Shown: positions 1 through 5,206 of the stretch, one piece after another
How positions within the stretch are numbered: the first letter of the stretch is position 1
How the letters are laid out: each line of letters begins with the position of its first letter
DNA from: Acidobacteriota bacterium
GTDB lineage: Bacteria > Actinomycetota > Acidimicrobiia > Spongiisociales > UBA5794
Reading direction: 5' to 3'
DNA length: 5,571 bases
NCBI GenBank assembly: GCA_022574065.1
Contig: JACZST010000139.1
Coordinates: 1-5,571, forward strand
Program-made: the position numbers and the translations under genes
The notes under the pieces: model-generated
The model's database searches: none
The model's input: only the letters and a program-made list of their open reading frames with translations
What the model was told of the DNA's origin: nothing

Positions 1-6
1 GGGTGT

Positions 7-31
7 ATCGGTCTTAGACCAAGACACCGAT
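7..31. other. Short imperfect hairpin at window edge
   Basis: ATCGGT (7-12) pairs with ACCGAT (26-31), and CTT (13-15) with AAG (21-23), around the loop AGACC, with an AC bulge at 24-25. No T-run follows on either strand, so it is not a clear intrinsic terminator. It may be a processing or termination structure for a gene to the left of the window, which cannot be seen. Confidence 0.3.
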
Positions 32-84
32 GCCTCAAATGCTGCCAATCCCCGGCCGGTCAGTCGGAGCGCGCCGTCGTGGAG

Positions 85-157
85 CCGACGGTGGATAAGA
101 CCGACCCTGGGTGGAGACTGAGGCCATGGGGGTCGGTTTCTTATCGGTAAGGGTGAA
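85..157. repeat. 73-bp intergenic repeat, copy 1
   Basis: This unit starts CCGACGGTGGATAAGACC and ends GGTAAGGGTGA. The next unit starts exactly 73 bp later at 158. A third copy at 3148-3220 differs at about six positions. The unit folds into a long hairpin: 94-107 (GATAAGACCGACCC) pairs with 130-145 (GGGTCGGTTTCTTATC) with a small bulge. The apical segment GGTGGAGACTGAGGCC is identical in copies 1 and 3. Compared with copy 3, the inner stem has two mismatches and the T-run is broken by a C, so this copy is a weaker terminator. It lies downstream of the cyclase-ATPase gene on the minus strand. Confidence 0.8.
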
Positions 158-211
158 CCGACGGTGGATAAGACCGACCCCTCCTGGAGGCTGAGGCCGT
201 GGGGACCGGCT
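158..211. repeat. 73-bp repeat, copy 2, decayed
   Basis: The first 23 bp (CCGACGGTGGATAAGACCGACCC, given here as 158-180) match copy 1, and the unit is in direct tandem with it. After that only CTGAGGCC(G)TGG and a degenerate GGACCGGCTTC arm remain. The second half of the unit (TTATCGGTAAGGG) is lost near 212. The residual stem ACCGACCCC/GGGGACCGG is imperfect. It looks like an old tandem duplicate that has lost the terminator-like 3' arm. Confidence 0.65.
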
Positions 212-224
212 TCGCGTCACCGGC

Positions 225-279
225 GACCAGGTCGTGATCAAGGCAGTCTTGGCTAGCCCGCCAGGTGACCAAGCTGGTC
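225..279. other. Imperfect hairpins after the regulator stop
   Basis: Immediately beyond the minus-strand stop at 295 there are nested inverted repeats: GACCA-AGC-TGGTC (267-279), CAAG-GCAGT-CTTG (239-251), and an outer GACCAG (225-230) with CTGGTC (274-279). No poly-T follows on the minus strand. It may act as a 3'-end stabilising or Rho-linked structure. In GC-rich DNA such short stems also arise by chance. Confidence 0.3.
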
Positions 280-294
280 GGAGGCGAGTCGGAC

Positions 295-3066
295 TCAGGC
301 GTGCTCGCCGTGTACGAGTGGTAATTCTTTCCACGGCGTATGGCGACCTGCATCGGTGAGCTCAACGAAACGGTCCTGGTCGAGCCCTTCGGTCGAGCGT
401 TGCCGAGACGCCTCCTGGAGGTTTCCTTCGAGCGAGGACGGTCGATGGTGTGAGGCTTCAGCCAGCTCATCCCAAAATCCCCACAGCTCCGCAGCCGTCT
501 CGTGGTCACCTCGCTGTTCCGCGACCATCGCCCAGAACGCCGAGGCGGTAAGTCGGGAGTAGGCGTCTGGGAGAGCGTCGTGGGCGTACGGTGTCTCGAA
601 TGCGTCGATAGCCAAAGTCAGCTCGCCTTGCTGGAGGTAGGTCATGCTCTTATGCAACGCCGTTGCGCCGGGCACGTTGGGTCCGAGAATCGTCTCGGCT
701 CGGTCGATCGTCTCAATGGCGGCGTCAAGCCGACCGAGTGCCCTCTCGGCTACGACGCGGAAGAGCAGCATCATTGCTTCGTCCCACTCGTCCCTAGGCT
801 CGTGGTGCTCGGCCCTCCGAATCACATGCTCGTACTCCTCGCCAATCAGCATGAAGGCGGTCTGCACCACAGTCGCATGGATGTTCAACCCCTCAGCGAC
901 CGCCTCCTCGACAAGCCCTAGCACCTCCTCCTCAGACTCCCGGCTGTTCATGTACAATGATGTCAGGAATCGGTTCTGCACCGAACCCGGCCACCGCGGG
1001 CTCCCGGCCCTGCGCAACAGCCGGTGCGCCTCCTGGAGCATTTCGTCGGCGCGACGGAAATCGCTCCTCATCATGTCCGCCGCGATCGCGTTGGCCAGCG
1101 CACCCCGCGCCAGGTCGCCCTCCACCGCCCTGAAGAGGTGGTCGGCCATCGGACGCAGCTTCTCGATGGCGGTGACGTCGGAGCTGTTGCCGGCGTCGGT
1201 GAGGGCCATCGCCACAGCCTCACAGAACAGCTCGGATGTTGCGTCCGGCACCATGTCGATTCCGGCCATGAGCCACCGAACTGACTCCCGGTACATGACT
1301 CGATTCCAGAAGTACACCCGGAGATTGGCTGCGAGTTCTAAGAGCAGTTCGCCCTCACCGGCTTCTGCTGCCCAGGTCATCGCGGCCCGGTAATTGCCGA
1401 GCTCGTCGTGTCCCTCTTCCATCATTGAGGCATCGCCGTGGTCGAGCCGTTCGCGCAGGTGCACTGAGGCCGCCTGGAAGAACTCGGCGTGTCGCAGCCT
1501 CGCCTGATCGGCCTCCCCGGCTTCAAGCAGCTTGTCGAGCGAATACTGGCGGACCGTCTCTAGGAGTCGATATCGAGGCCTGATGTCCGGCTCGAACGTC
1601 ACCATCGACGCCTCGACGAGTCGCCCGAGCAAATCGAGTACCTCGAAGCGCGGCAACGTCTCATCGGAACAAACCTCCTCAGCGGCCTCGTAGGCGAATC
1701 CGTCGTAGAACACGGCGAGGCGTCGCAGCAGCGCCTGCTGCTCTCCGGAGAGCAGGTCGTAGCTCCAGTCCATCATCGCTCGCAGCGTCCGTTGTCGCTC
1801 CATGGCAGTCCGGCTTCCCCCGGTAAGCAGTCGGAAGCGGTCACCCAGGTGCTCTGCGATTTGTTCGACGGACAACATCTTGAGCCGAGCCGTCGCCAAC
1901 TCGATGGCGAGGGGAATCCCGTCGAGACGGGTGCACAGTTCGGCCACCGTCTCCCGGTTCTCGTCATTCACGGTGAATTCGGGTCGGGCCAATCTCGCAC
2001 GTTCGGCGAACAATTCGACAGCCGCCGCATCGTCGTCCACGCGCAACGACGGAACCCTCCACAGGACCTCGCCAGTCACCGCGAGTCCTTCTCGGCTTGT
2101 CGTCAGAACGTGCACATCGGGACACGCCCGCAGCAGCCGATCGACGAACTCCGCCACGTCGTCGATCAAGTGCTCGCAGTTGTCGATAATCAGCAGCGCT
2201 CTCCGATCTCTCAGAAAGCGCAGGACTCGCTGTTCGGCAGACACTGTGCTGTCCTGCGGCACCGAGAGCGCATTGGCCGCGGTGTCCGCTACTAGCCCGG
2301 TCTCCGCCAACGACGCCAGCTCTACGAACCACACGCCGTGGTCGAACTGGGACATCGTTTCTGCAGCCACCTGGAGCGAGAGTCGCGTCTTGCCCACTCC
2401 ACCAATGCCCGTCAACGTGACCAAACGAGAGGTCGTGACCAGATCCGCCACCTCCTTGATCTGAGCCTCCCTGCCCACGAACGAACTCAACTGGACCGGC
2501 AGGTTGTGCGGGGCCGTCTCCAACGTCCGCAGCAGACGCTGATCCATCGCCCCGGGCCCCTCCAACCGATACAGACCGATCGGCCCGGCCAGATCCTTGA
2601 GCCGGTGCTCGCCAACGTCCACAAACGACATGCCGTGCGGAGTTTGCCCCCCTATCAAACGGTGAGACGCCTCCGACACCACGATCTGACCACCGTTGGC
2701 CGCATCCGTCACCCGGGCAGTCCTGGTTACCGAGGCGCCGAAGTAGTCATCGCCCTGCGGCTCCGCCTCGCCGGAGTGCACGCCGACACGACAGCTCAAT
2801 GCTGGTCCCTGCCAGGTTTCATCTGCGATCCGCGTCGCTAACTGGGCGGCACCCTCGAGGGCTGCAGACACCGAACTGAACGCAGCGCCGAACCCGTCGC
2901 CGGTGTGCTTGAAGATATGCCCACCTGCCGCTTTGATGATCTCGGCGACCAGGGCATCGTGACGCGCCAGCGAATGCCGCATAGCCTCCGGCTCCGATTC
3001 CCACAGCCGGGTGCTGCCTTCGATGTCGGAGAACACGAAGGTAACGACGCCGGTCGGCAGAGACAC
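295..3066 (-). CDS. Class III cyclase / AfsR-like ATPase regulator
   Basis: This is a 923-aa multidomain cytoplasmic regulator. Residues about 5-170 form a class III adenylate/guanylate cyclase domain: the metal-binding aspartates are D14 (FSDIEGST) and D57 (TGDGF), the purine-selecting pair is K53 and D107 (DYFG), and R118 is the transition-state arginine. The usual Asn of the VNxxAR motif is Thr114 (VTRTAR), so catalysis may be weak or lost. An NB-ARC/AfsR-type ATPase follows, with Walker A GIGGVGKT (220-227), Walker B LLIIDN (291-296), TTSR (322-325) and GIPLA (383-387). A winged-helix-like RQRTLRAMMDWSYDLL segment lies at 424-439, and the rest to the C-terminus is helical and TPR-like. 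The architecture resembles mycobacterial Rv0386/Rv2488c proteins, but no LuxR HTH is visible at the C-terminus, so DNA binding is unproven; it may signal through partners. The start is GTG with no Shine-Dalgarno sequence and a TAACGT box six bases upstream. It appears monocistronic. The family call is confident; the ligand and target are unknown. Confidence 0.93.
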   Translation of the reverse strand: MSLPTGVVTFVFSDIEGSTRLWESEPEAMRHSLARHDALVAEIIKAAGGHIFKHTGDGFGAAFSSVSAALEGAAQLATRIADETWQGPALSCRVGVHSGEAEPQGDDYFGASVTRTARVTDAANGGQIVVSEASHRLIGGQTPHGMSFVDVGEHRLKDLAGPIGLYRLEGPGAMDQRLLRTLETAPHNLPVQLSSFVGREAQIKEVADLVTTSRLVTLTGIGGVGKTRLSLQVAAETMSQFDHGVWFVELASLAETGLVADTAANALSVPQDSTVSAEQRVLRFLRDRRALLIIDNCEHLIDDVAEFVDRLLRACPDVHVLTTSREGLAVTGEVLWRVPSLRVDDDAAAVELFAERARLARPEFTVNDENRETVAELCTRLDGIPLAIELATARLKMLSVEQIAEHLGDRFRLLTGGSRTAMERQRTLRAMMDWSYDLLSGEQQALLRRLAVFYDGFAYEAAEEVCSDETLPRFEVLDLLGRLVEASMVTFEPDIRPRYRLLETVRQYSLDKLLEAGEADQARLRHAEFFQAASVHLRERLDHGDASMMEEGHDELGNYRAAMTWAAEAGEGELLLELAANLRVYFWNRVMYRESVRWLMAGIDMVPDATSELFCEAVAMALTDAGNSSDVTAIEKLRPMADHLFRAVEGDLARGALANAIAADMMRSDFRRADEMLQEAHRLLRRAGSPRWPGSVQNRFLTSLYMNSRESEEEVLGLVEEAVAEGLNIHATVVQTAFMLIGEEYEHVIRRAEHHEPRDEWDEAMMLLFRVVAERALGRLDAAIETIDRAETILGPNVPGATALHKSMTYLQQGELTLAIDAFETPYAHDALPDAYSRLTASAFWAMVAEQRGDHETAAELWGFWDELAEASHHRPSSLEGNLQEASRQRSTEGLDQDRFVELTDAGRHTPWKELPLVHGEHA

Positions 3067-3072
3067 CGCGCA

Positions 3073-3078
3073 ACGTTA
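3073..3078 (-). promoter_or_regulatory. Possible -10 box of leaderless regulator gene
   Basis: On the minus strand, TAACGT fits the actinobacterial TANNNT -10 pattern and is followed by TGCGCG and then the GTG start. Transcription would therefore begin at or next to the start codon, which agrees with the absence of a Shine-Dalgarno sequence. No convincing -35 hexamer lies 16-19 bp upstream, where the sequence is G-rich. Placement is inferred. Confidence 0.4.
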
Positions 3079-3147
3079 CACAGACGCCGTCAGGAACCCC
3101 CCGACGGGAGCGATAGGGCTCCGATCGTCGAGCCGGATTTCGAGGAG

Positions 3148-3220
3148 CCGACGGTGGAAAAGACCGACCCACGGTGGAGACTGAGGCCGTGGAGGTCGGT
3201 TTTTTATCGGTAAGGGTGAG
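3148..3220. repeat. 73-bp intergenic repeat, copy 3
   Basis: This unit is in the same orientation as copies 1 and 2. It starts CCGACGGTGGAAAAGACC and ends GGTAAGGGTGA. The first bases of another unit (CCGACG, 3221-3226) follow at the same 73-bp period and then diverge, so this too was probably part of a tandem array. About 67 of 73 positions match copy 1. Copies 1-2 and copy 3 therefore flank the cyclase-ATPase gene as direct repeats about 3.06 kb apart. It reads open in some frames, but the hairpin explains the conservation better than coding does. Confidence 0.8.
3158..3205. terminator. Bidirectional Rho-independent terminator in copy 3
   Basis: ACCGACC (3163-3169) pairs with GGTCGGT (3194-3200), and CACGG (3170-3174) pairs with CCGTG (3187-3191), with a GA bulge at 3192-3193 and a 12-nt loop. 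On the plus strand the stem runs directly into six T residues (3200-3205). On the minus strand it is followed by TCTTTT (3163-3158). The visible transcript that would end here is that of the minus-strand gene at 3391-4236, which insulates the regulator promoter. Confidence 0.7.
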
Positions 3221-3343
3221 CCGACGCGAACCTCCACGTCTCCTAGATAGCAACCCACTCGAGGCGTGACCGTGAGCTCAAACGGGGATGTCGGAGCGGA
3301 TGGTTTTGATAGGGGTCGCGAGACGCTGGTGACGTACCCGTCG

Positions 3344-3382
3344 CATCCCCCAACGTGACGAAATGTCACTTGAAGAATCTGC
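3344..3382. repeat. 39-bp direct repeat B, left copy
   Basis: This copy runs from CATCCCCCAACG to TTGAAGAATCTGC. It matches 5167-5205 in the same orientation at 38 of 39 positions; the mismatch is T3378 versus C5201. Inside is the perfect inverted repeat GTGAC-GAAAT-GTCAC (3355-3369), extended by CAA (3351-3353) and TTG (3370-3372) around a bulged C. It lies 8 bp past the stop of the minus-strand gene at 3391. It could be an insertion-sequence end or scar, an attachment/recombination core, or a 3'-UTR hairpin element. No poly-T follows on either strand, so it is not a classical terminator. Confidence 0.8.
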
Positions 3383-3390
3383 CAGTAGGA

Positions 3391-4236
3391 TCAACCGAGC
3401 GCTGCCAGATAGCTCGCCAACTCACCCATGAGTGCTGACCTCCGTCCGGCGGATACAGACGGAAGGCCGTCTCCATAGCGACTGGAAATCAGCTTCTTGT
3501 TGAGGATGTCGCCACGTTCGAGGCTCTGAAGCGCACCGAGCACGTCGCCGATCGCCCTCTTTCGGCTTGCGAAGAAGGTGTCATCGCATTCGAAGAAACT
3601 GAGGTCGCTGAGATCCGGAAGATCAGCCTCGGGAATACCGGGATCGGGCAGCAAAGACCACGGCGCCTCCACGAAAGGACGAAGGTCGTCCGTGATAGGC
3701 GCATCTCGATACAGCTTCAGGGATAGCGCCTGAAGGTATCGCTGCGCATACGCCCCCTCTCGATCCGTCAGCTTCGCGACTTGGGCAGGGAGCCACATGA
3801 TGTTTGGTACAAAGGAGTACGTGTCCCAGCGCCGCGTCGCGAGTTCTCCGTCAGCGCGAATTCTCCAGATATGGGCAGCGACAAATCCGTTGCCCATTCT
3901 CGCGTTGCGGTATTCCGATACCAGACCCGGCACGATCGCGAGGCGTTTCGGGAGACCCTTGATGAGAGAGTTGTCATCTCGGAACCTTCCCTCGTCGTTC
4001 GGTGAGCCCCATTGATCCTCTATGCCGCGACGCTTGTTCCCTCTCGAATCAGGATCGCGCACCGCCCATGGCAACAGGAGAGGCATCCGTTGGTAGGCGT
4101 CTTGGGGCAGCCAGATTCCGAGCGACGCGATCAAATCGGCCACCAACGCTCCGAACAACTCGGGGTCGCGATCCTGCAGGTCTTTCTGCAGGTAGTGGTA
4201 GAGGATGTTGTTTCCATCGATGAGTCGCACGGCCAC
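3391..4236 (-). CDS. Unrecognised 281-aa protein, possible nuclease-like
   Basis: I do not recognise this family with confidence. The N-terminus reads RLIDGNNILYHYL (4-16), superficially like the first strand of PIN/NYN RNases, but the later acidic residues expected of that fold are not evident. A conserved-looking core runs RNARMGNGFVAAHIWR (110-125), then FVPNIMWLP (142-150) and LTD (156-158). The His122...Asn145 spacing recalls His and Asn of HNH-type nucleases, though no zinc-binding cysteines are seen. The C-terminus (225-281) is basic and helical. There is no signal peptide or membrane segment, so it is probably cytoplasmic. An in-frame TAG directly precedes the GTG at 4236. A second GTG at 4230 (MRLIDGNN) has AGGTGG just upstream with tight spacing and may be the true start. 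It is divergent from the glycosylase-like gene and shares its 170-bp promoter region. It is a real gene by length, bounded ends and protein-like composition; its function is open. Confidence 0.75.
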   Translation of the reverse strand: MAVRLIDGNNILYHYLQKDLQDRDPELFGALVADLIASLGIWLPQDAYQRMPLLLPWAVRDPDSRGNKRRGIEDQWGSPNDEGRFRDDNSLIKGLPKRLAIVPGLVSEYRNARMGNGFVAAHIWRIRADGELATRRWDTYSFVPNIMWLPAQVAKLTDREGAYAQRYLQALSLKLYRDAPITDDLRPFVEAPWSLLPDPGIPEADLPDLSDLSFFECDDTFFASRKRAIGDVLGALQSLERGDILNKKLISSRYGDGLPSVSAGRRSALMGELASYLAALG

Positions 4237-4366
4237 CTAGTGATTCAAGCAGCGGTGCCCACTCGGGCGTCACCTAGGAGAGACCACCTGTAACAAGAGC
4301 GATCGAATACCAGACCAATGGCCTCCTGTCATCAGAGGGTTCGCCGGTCGCTGCGAGCGCCGAACG

Positions 4367-4396
4367 TTGACGTAGGCTGGTCTCCAGGCCTTCGAT
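4367..4396 (+). promoter_or_regulatory. Candidate promoter of glycosylase-like gene
   Basis: TTGACG (4367-4372) is one base from the -35 consensus. Eighteen bases on, TTCGAT (4391-4396) is a weak -10, placing initiation around 4403, just before the GTG at 4407. The spacer is almost filled by an imperfect inverted repeat, GGCTGG-TCT-CCAGGCC (4375-4390, one bulged G), a plausible operator. The remainder of 4237-4366 must also hold the divergent promoter for the minus-strand gene, but I see no clear hexamers for it. Confidence 0.4.
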
Positions 4397-4406
4397 TGAG
4401 AGCGAC

Positions 4407-5138
4407 GTGCGAGACGCAAACAGAATCGACGTAGTGTCGAGGCTCGACCTCAAAGAGCGATACGAGCGCTCCGATCTCATGATCCCCGATCTGTTGATCG
4501 CGACAGAGGGCCGGATACGAGTTTTCTACGCCCCGTTTGACTACAAGAGCCCGAACGCGCGGATCGCGTTGGTCGGCATAACCCCTGGGTGGACACAGAT
4601 GGAAGCGGCCGTGCGCACCTTCGTGTCAACCATCGCCGCCGGCGGAACAGAACCAGCAGCCCTTGACTCAGTCAAGAAAGCAGCTGCCTTCTCGGGGACG
4701 CTGCGAACAAATCTCGTATCGATGTTGGATCAAATCGGTGTGCCATCTCGGTTGGGCATCGAGACAAGCGCTGAGCTATTTGGTGCCCATGCGGACTTGC
4801 TCCACCCGACTTCAGCCATTCGCTATCCAGTCTTTCGTGATGAAGACAACTACGCAGGGACATCGCCAGTCTTGGTGAAAAGTCCGACTCTCTTGTCGTT
4901 CGTTGACACGCTCCTACTCCAAGAGCTGAATTCACCAGCCAACACGCTCGTGATCCCACTCGGTAAGGCTGCCAAAACAGCAGTCAGTCGGCTCGTCACC
5001 GCGGGCTCCGTCGACGGAACCCGAGTCCTCTCCGGGTTTCCTCATCCGTCCGGCGCCTACCCGCGTCGCGCTGAAGTGTTTGAGGCTGGTCGGGCGTCGC
5101 TGAGGGATGCGGTTGACCGGTGGGATTACGGGCCGTAG
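4407..5138 (+). CDS. Uracil-DNA-glycosylase-superfamily-like protein
   Basis: This is a 243-aa cytoplasmic protein with hallmarks of the uracil-DNA glycosylase (UDG) fold: a hydrophobic strand into a GxxPG loop, ALVGITPGW (54-62), equivalent to motif A (GINPG in MUG, GEAPG in family 4); a central strand LVIPLGKAA (181-189); and a C-terminal GFPHPSGA (210-217) whose HPS matches the DNA-intercalating motif B of several UDG families. The catalytic Asn/Asp/Glu position of motif A appears to be Ile or Thr, so activity on uracil cannot be assumed. No Cys cluster of the family 4/5 iron-sulfur type is seen. Family members excise damaged or deaminated bases from DNA; the substrate here is unknown. The start is taken as GTG 4407, with GAGAG at 4398-4402 as a weak ribosome site; GTG 4434 or ATG 4479 are alternatives. 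It is divergent from the 3391-4236 gene and convergent with the NERD-like gene. Confidence 0.8.
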   Translation: MRDANRIDVVSRLDLKERYERSDLMIPDLLIATEGRIRVFYAPFDYKSPNARIALVGITPGWTQMEAAVRTFVSTIAAGGTEPAALDSVKKAAAFSGTLRTNLVSMLDQIGVPSRLGIETSAELFGAHADLLHPTSAIRYPVFRDEDNYAGTSPVLVKSPTLLSFVDTLLLQELNSPANTLVIPLGKAAKTAVSRLVTAGSVDGTRVLSGFPHPSGAYPRRAEVFEAGRASLRDAVDRWDYGP

Positions 5139-5149
5139 CACTAGCTATC

Positions 5150-5174
5150 GGGGGTGGTATCCACACCATCCCCC
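5150..5174. other. GC-rich hairpin between convergent genes
   Basis: GGGGG (5150-5154) pairs with CCCCC (5170-5174), and GGT (5156-5158) with ACC (5165-5167), across a small internal loop. It sits 11 bp past the stop of the glycosylase-like gene and overlaps the start of the right 39-bp repeat. No T-run follows, so it is at most a Rho-linked or 3'-stabilising structure for the plus-strand transcript. The left repeat copy lacks the G-rich partner arm, so this hairpin is not part of the repeat itself. Confidence 0.4.
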
Positions 5175-5205
5175 AACGTGACGAAATGTCACTTGAAGAA
5201 CCTGC
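5167..5205. repeat. 39-bp direct repeat B, right copy
   Basis: This is the second copy of the element at 3344-3382, in the same orientation, with one mismatch at 5201. The internal GTGAC-GAAAT-GTCAC hairpin is at 5178-5192, with CAA (5174-5176) and TTG (5193-5195) extending the stem. It ends one base from the stop codon of the minus-strand NERD-like gene (5207-5209). Both copies are thus placed right after the 3' end of a minus-strand gene. Together they bracket the 1.8-kb segment holding the divergent pair. Confidence 0.8.
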
Positions 5206-5206
5206 T

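Noticed and set aside
85..211. CRISPR array
   Set aside because: There are only one full and one decayed tandem unit, of 73 bp, with no short repeat-spacer alternation and no cas genes.
35..334. Minus-strand small ORF whose peptide (TLTDKKPT...ASVST...GRS) recurs in another ORF near 3140-3220
   Set aside because: The recurrence comes from the 73-bp repeat. The conserved bases form a hairpin and terminator, and copy 2 loses the second half of the unit, so a conserved peptide is not needed to explain it.
644..1393. Long plus-strand open frame of 249 codons opposite the regulator gene
   Set aside because: It is antisense to the helical part of a well-supported protein. Its translation is Ser/Arg/Ala-rich and shows no domain, as expected for shadow frames in GC-rich DNA.
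1802..2464. Plus-strand open frame of 220 codons over the ATPase domain
   Set aside because: The opposite strand encodes clear Walker A and B motifs here; the plus-strand translation is low-complexity Ser/Arg and has no recognisable fold.
3344..3382. Integron attC site
   Set aside because: The element has a hairpin, but the outer cores do not fit RYYYAAC/GTTRRRY: a purine is missing before the Cs and the reverse-strand GTT is followed by Gs only. No integrase gene is visible.
3391..4236. PIN or NYN-domain RNase based on the N-terminal LIDGNN
   Set aside because: Only the first strand resembles these families; the later conserved acidic residues are not seen and the rest of the protein reads differently.
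4407..5138. Canonical family 1 or family 4 uracil-DNA glycosylase (ung or udg)
   Set aside because: Motif A is GITPG rather than GQDPYH or GEAPG, and there is no iron-sulfur cysteine cluster, so no gene symbol is assigned.
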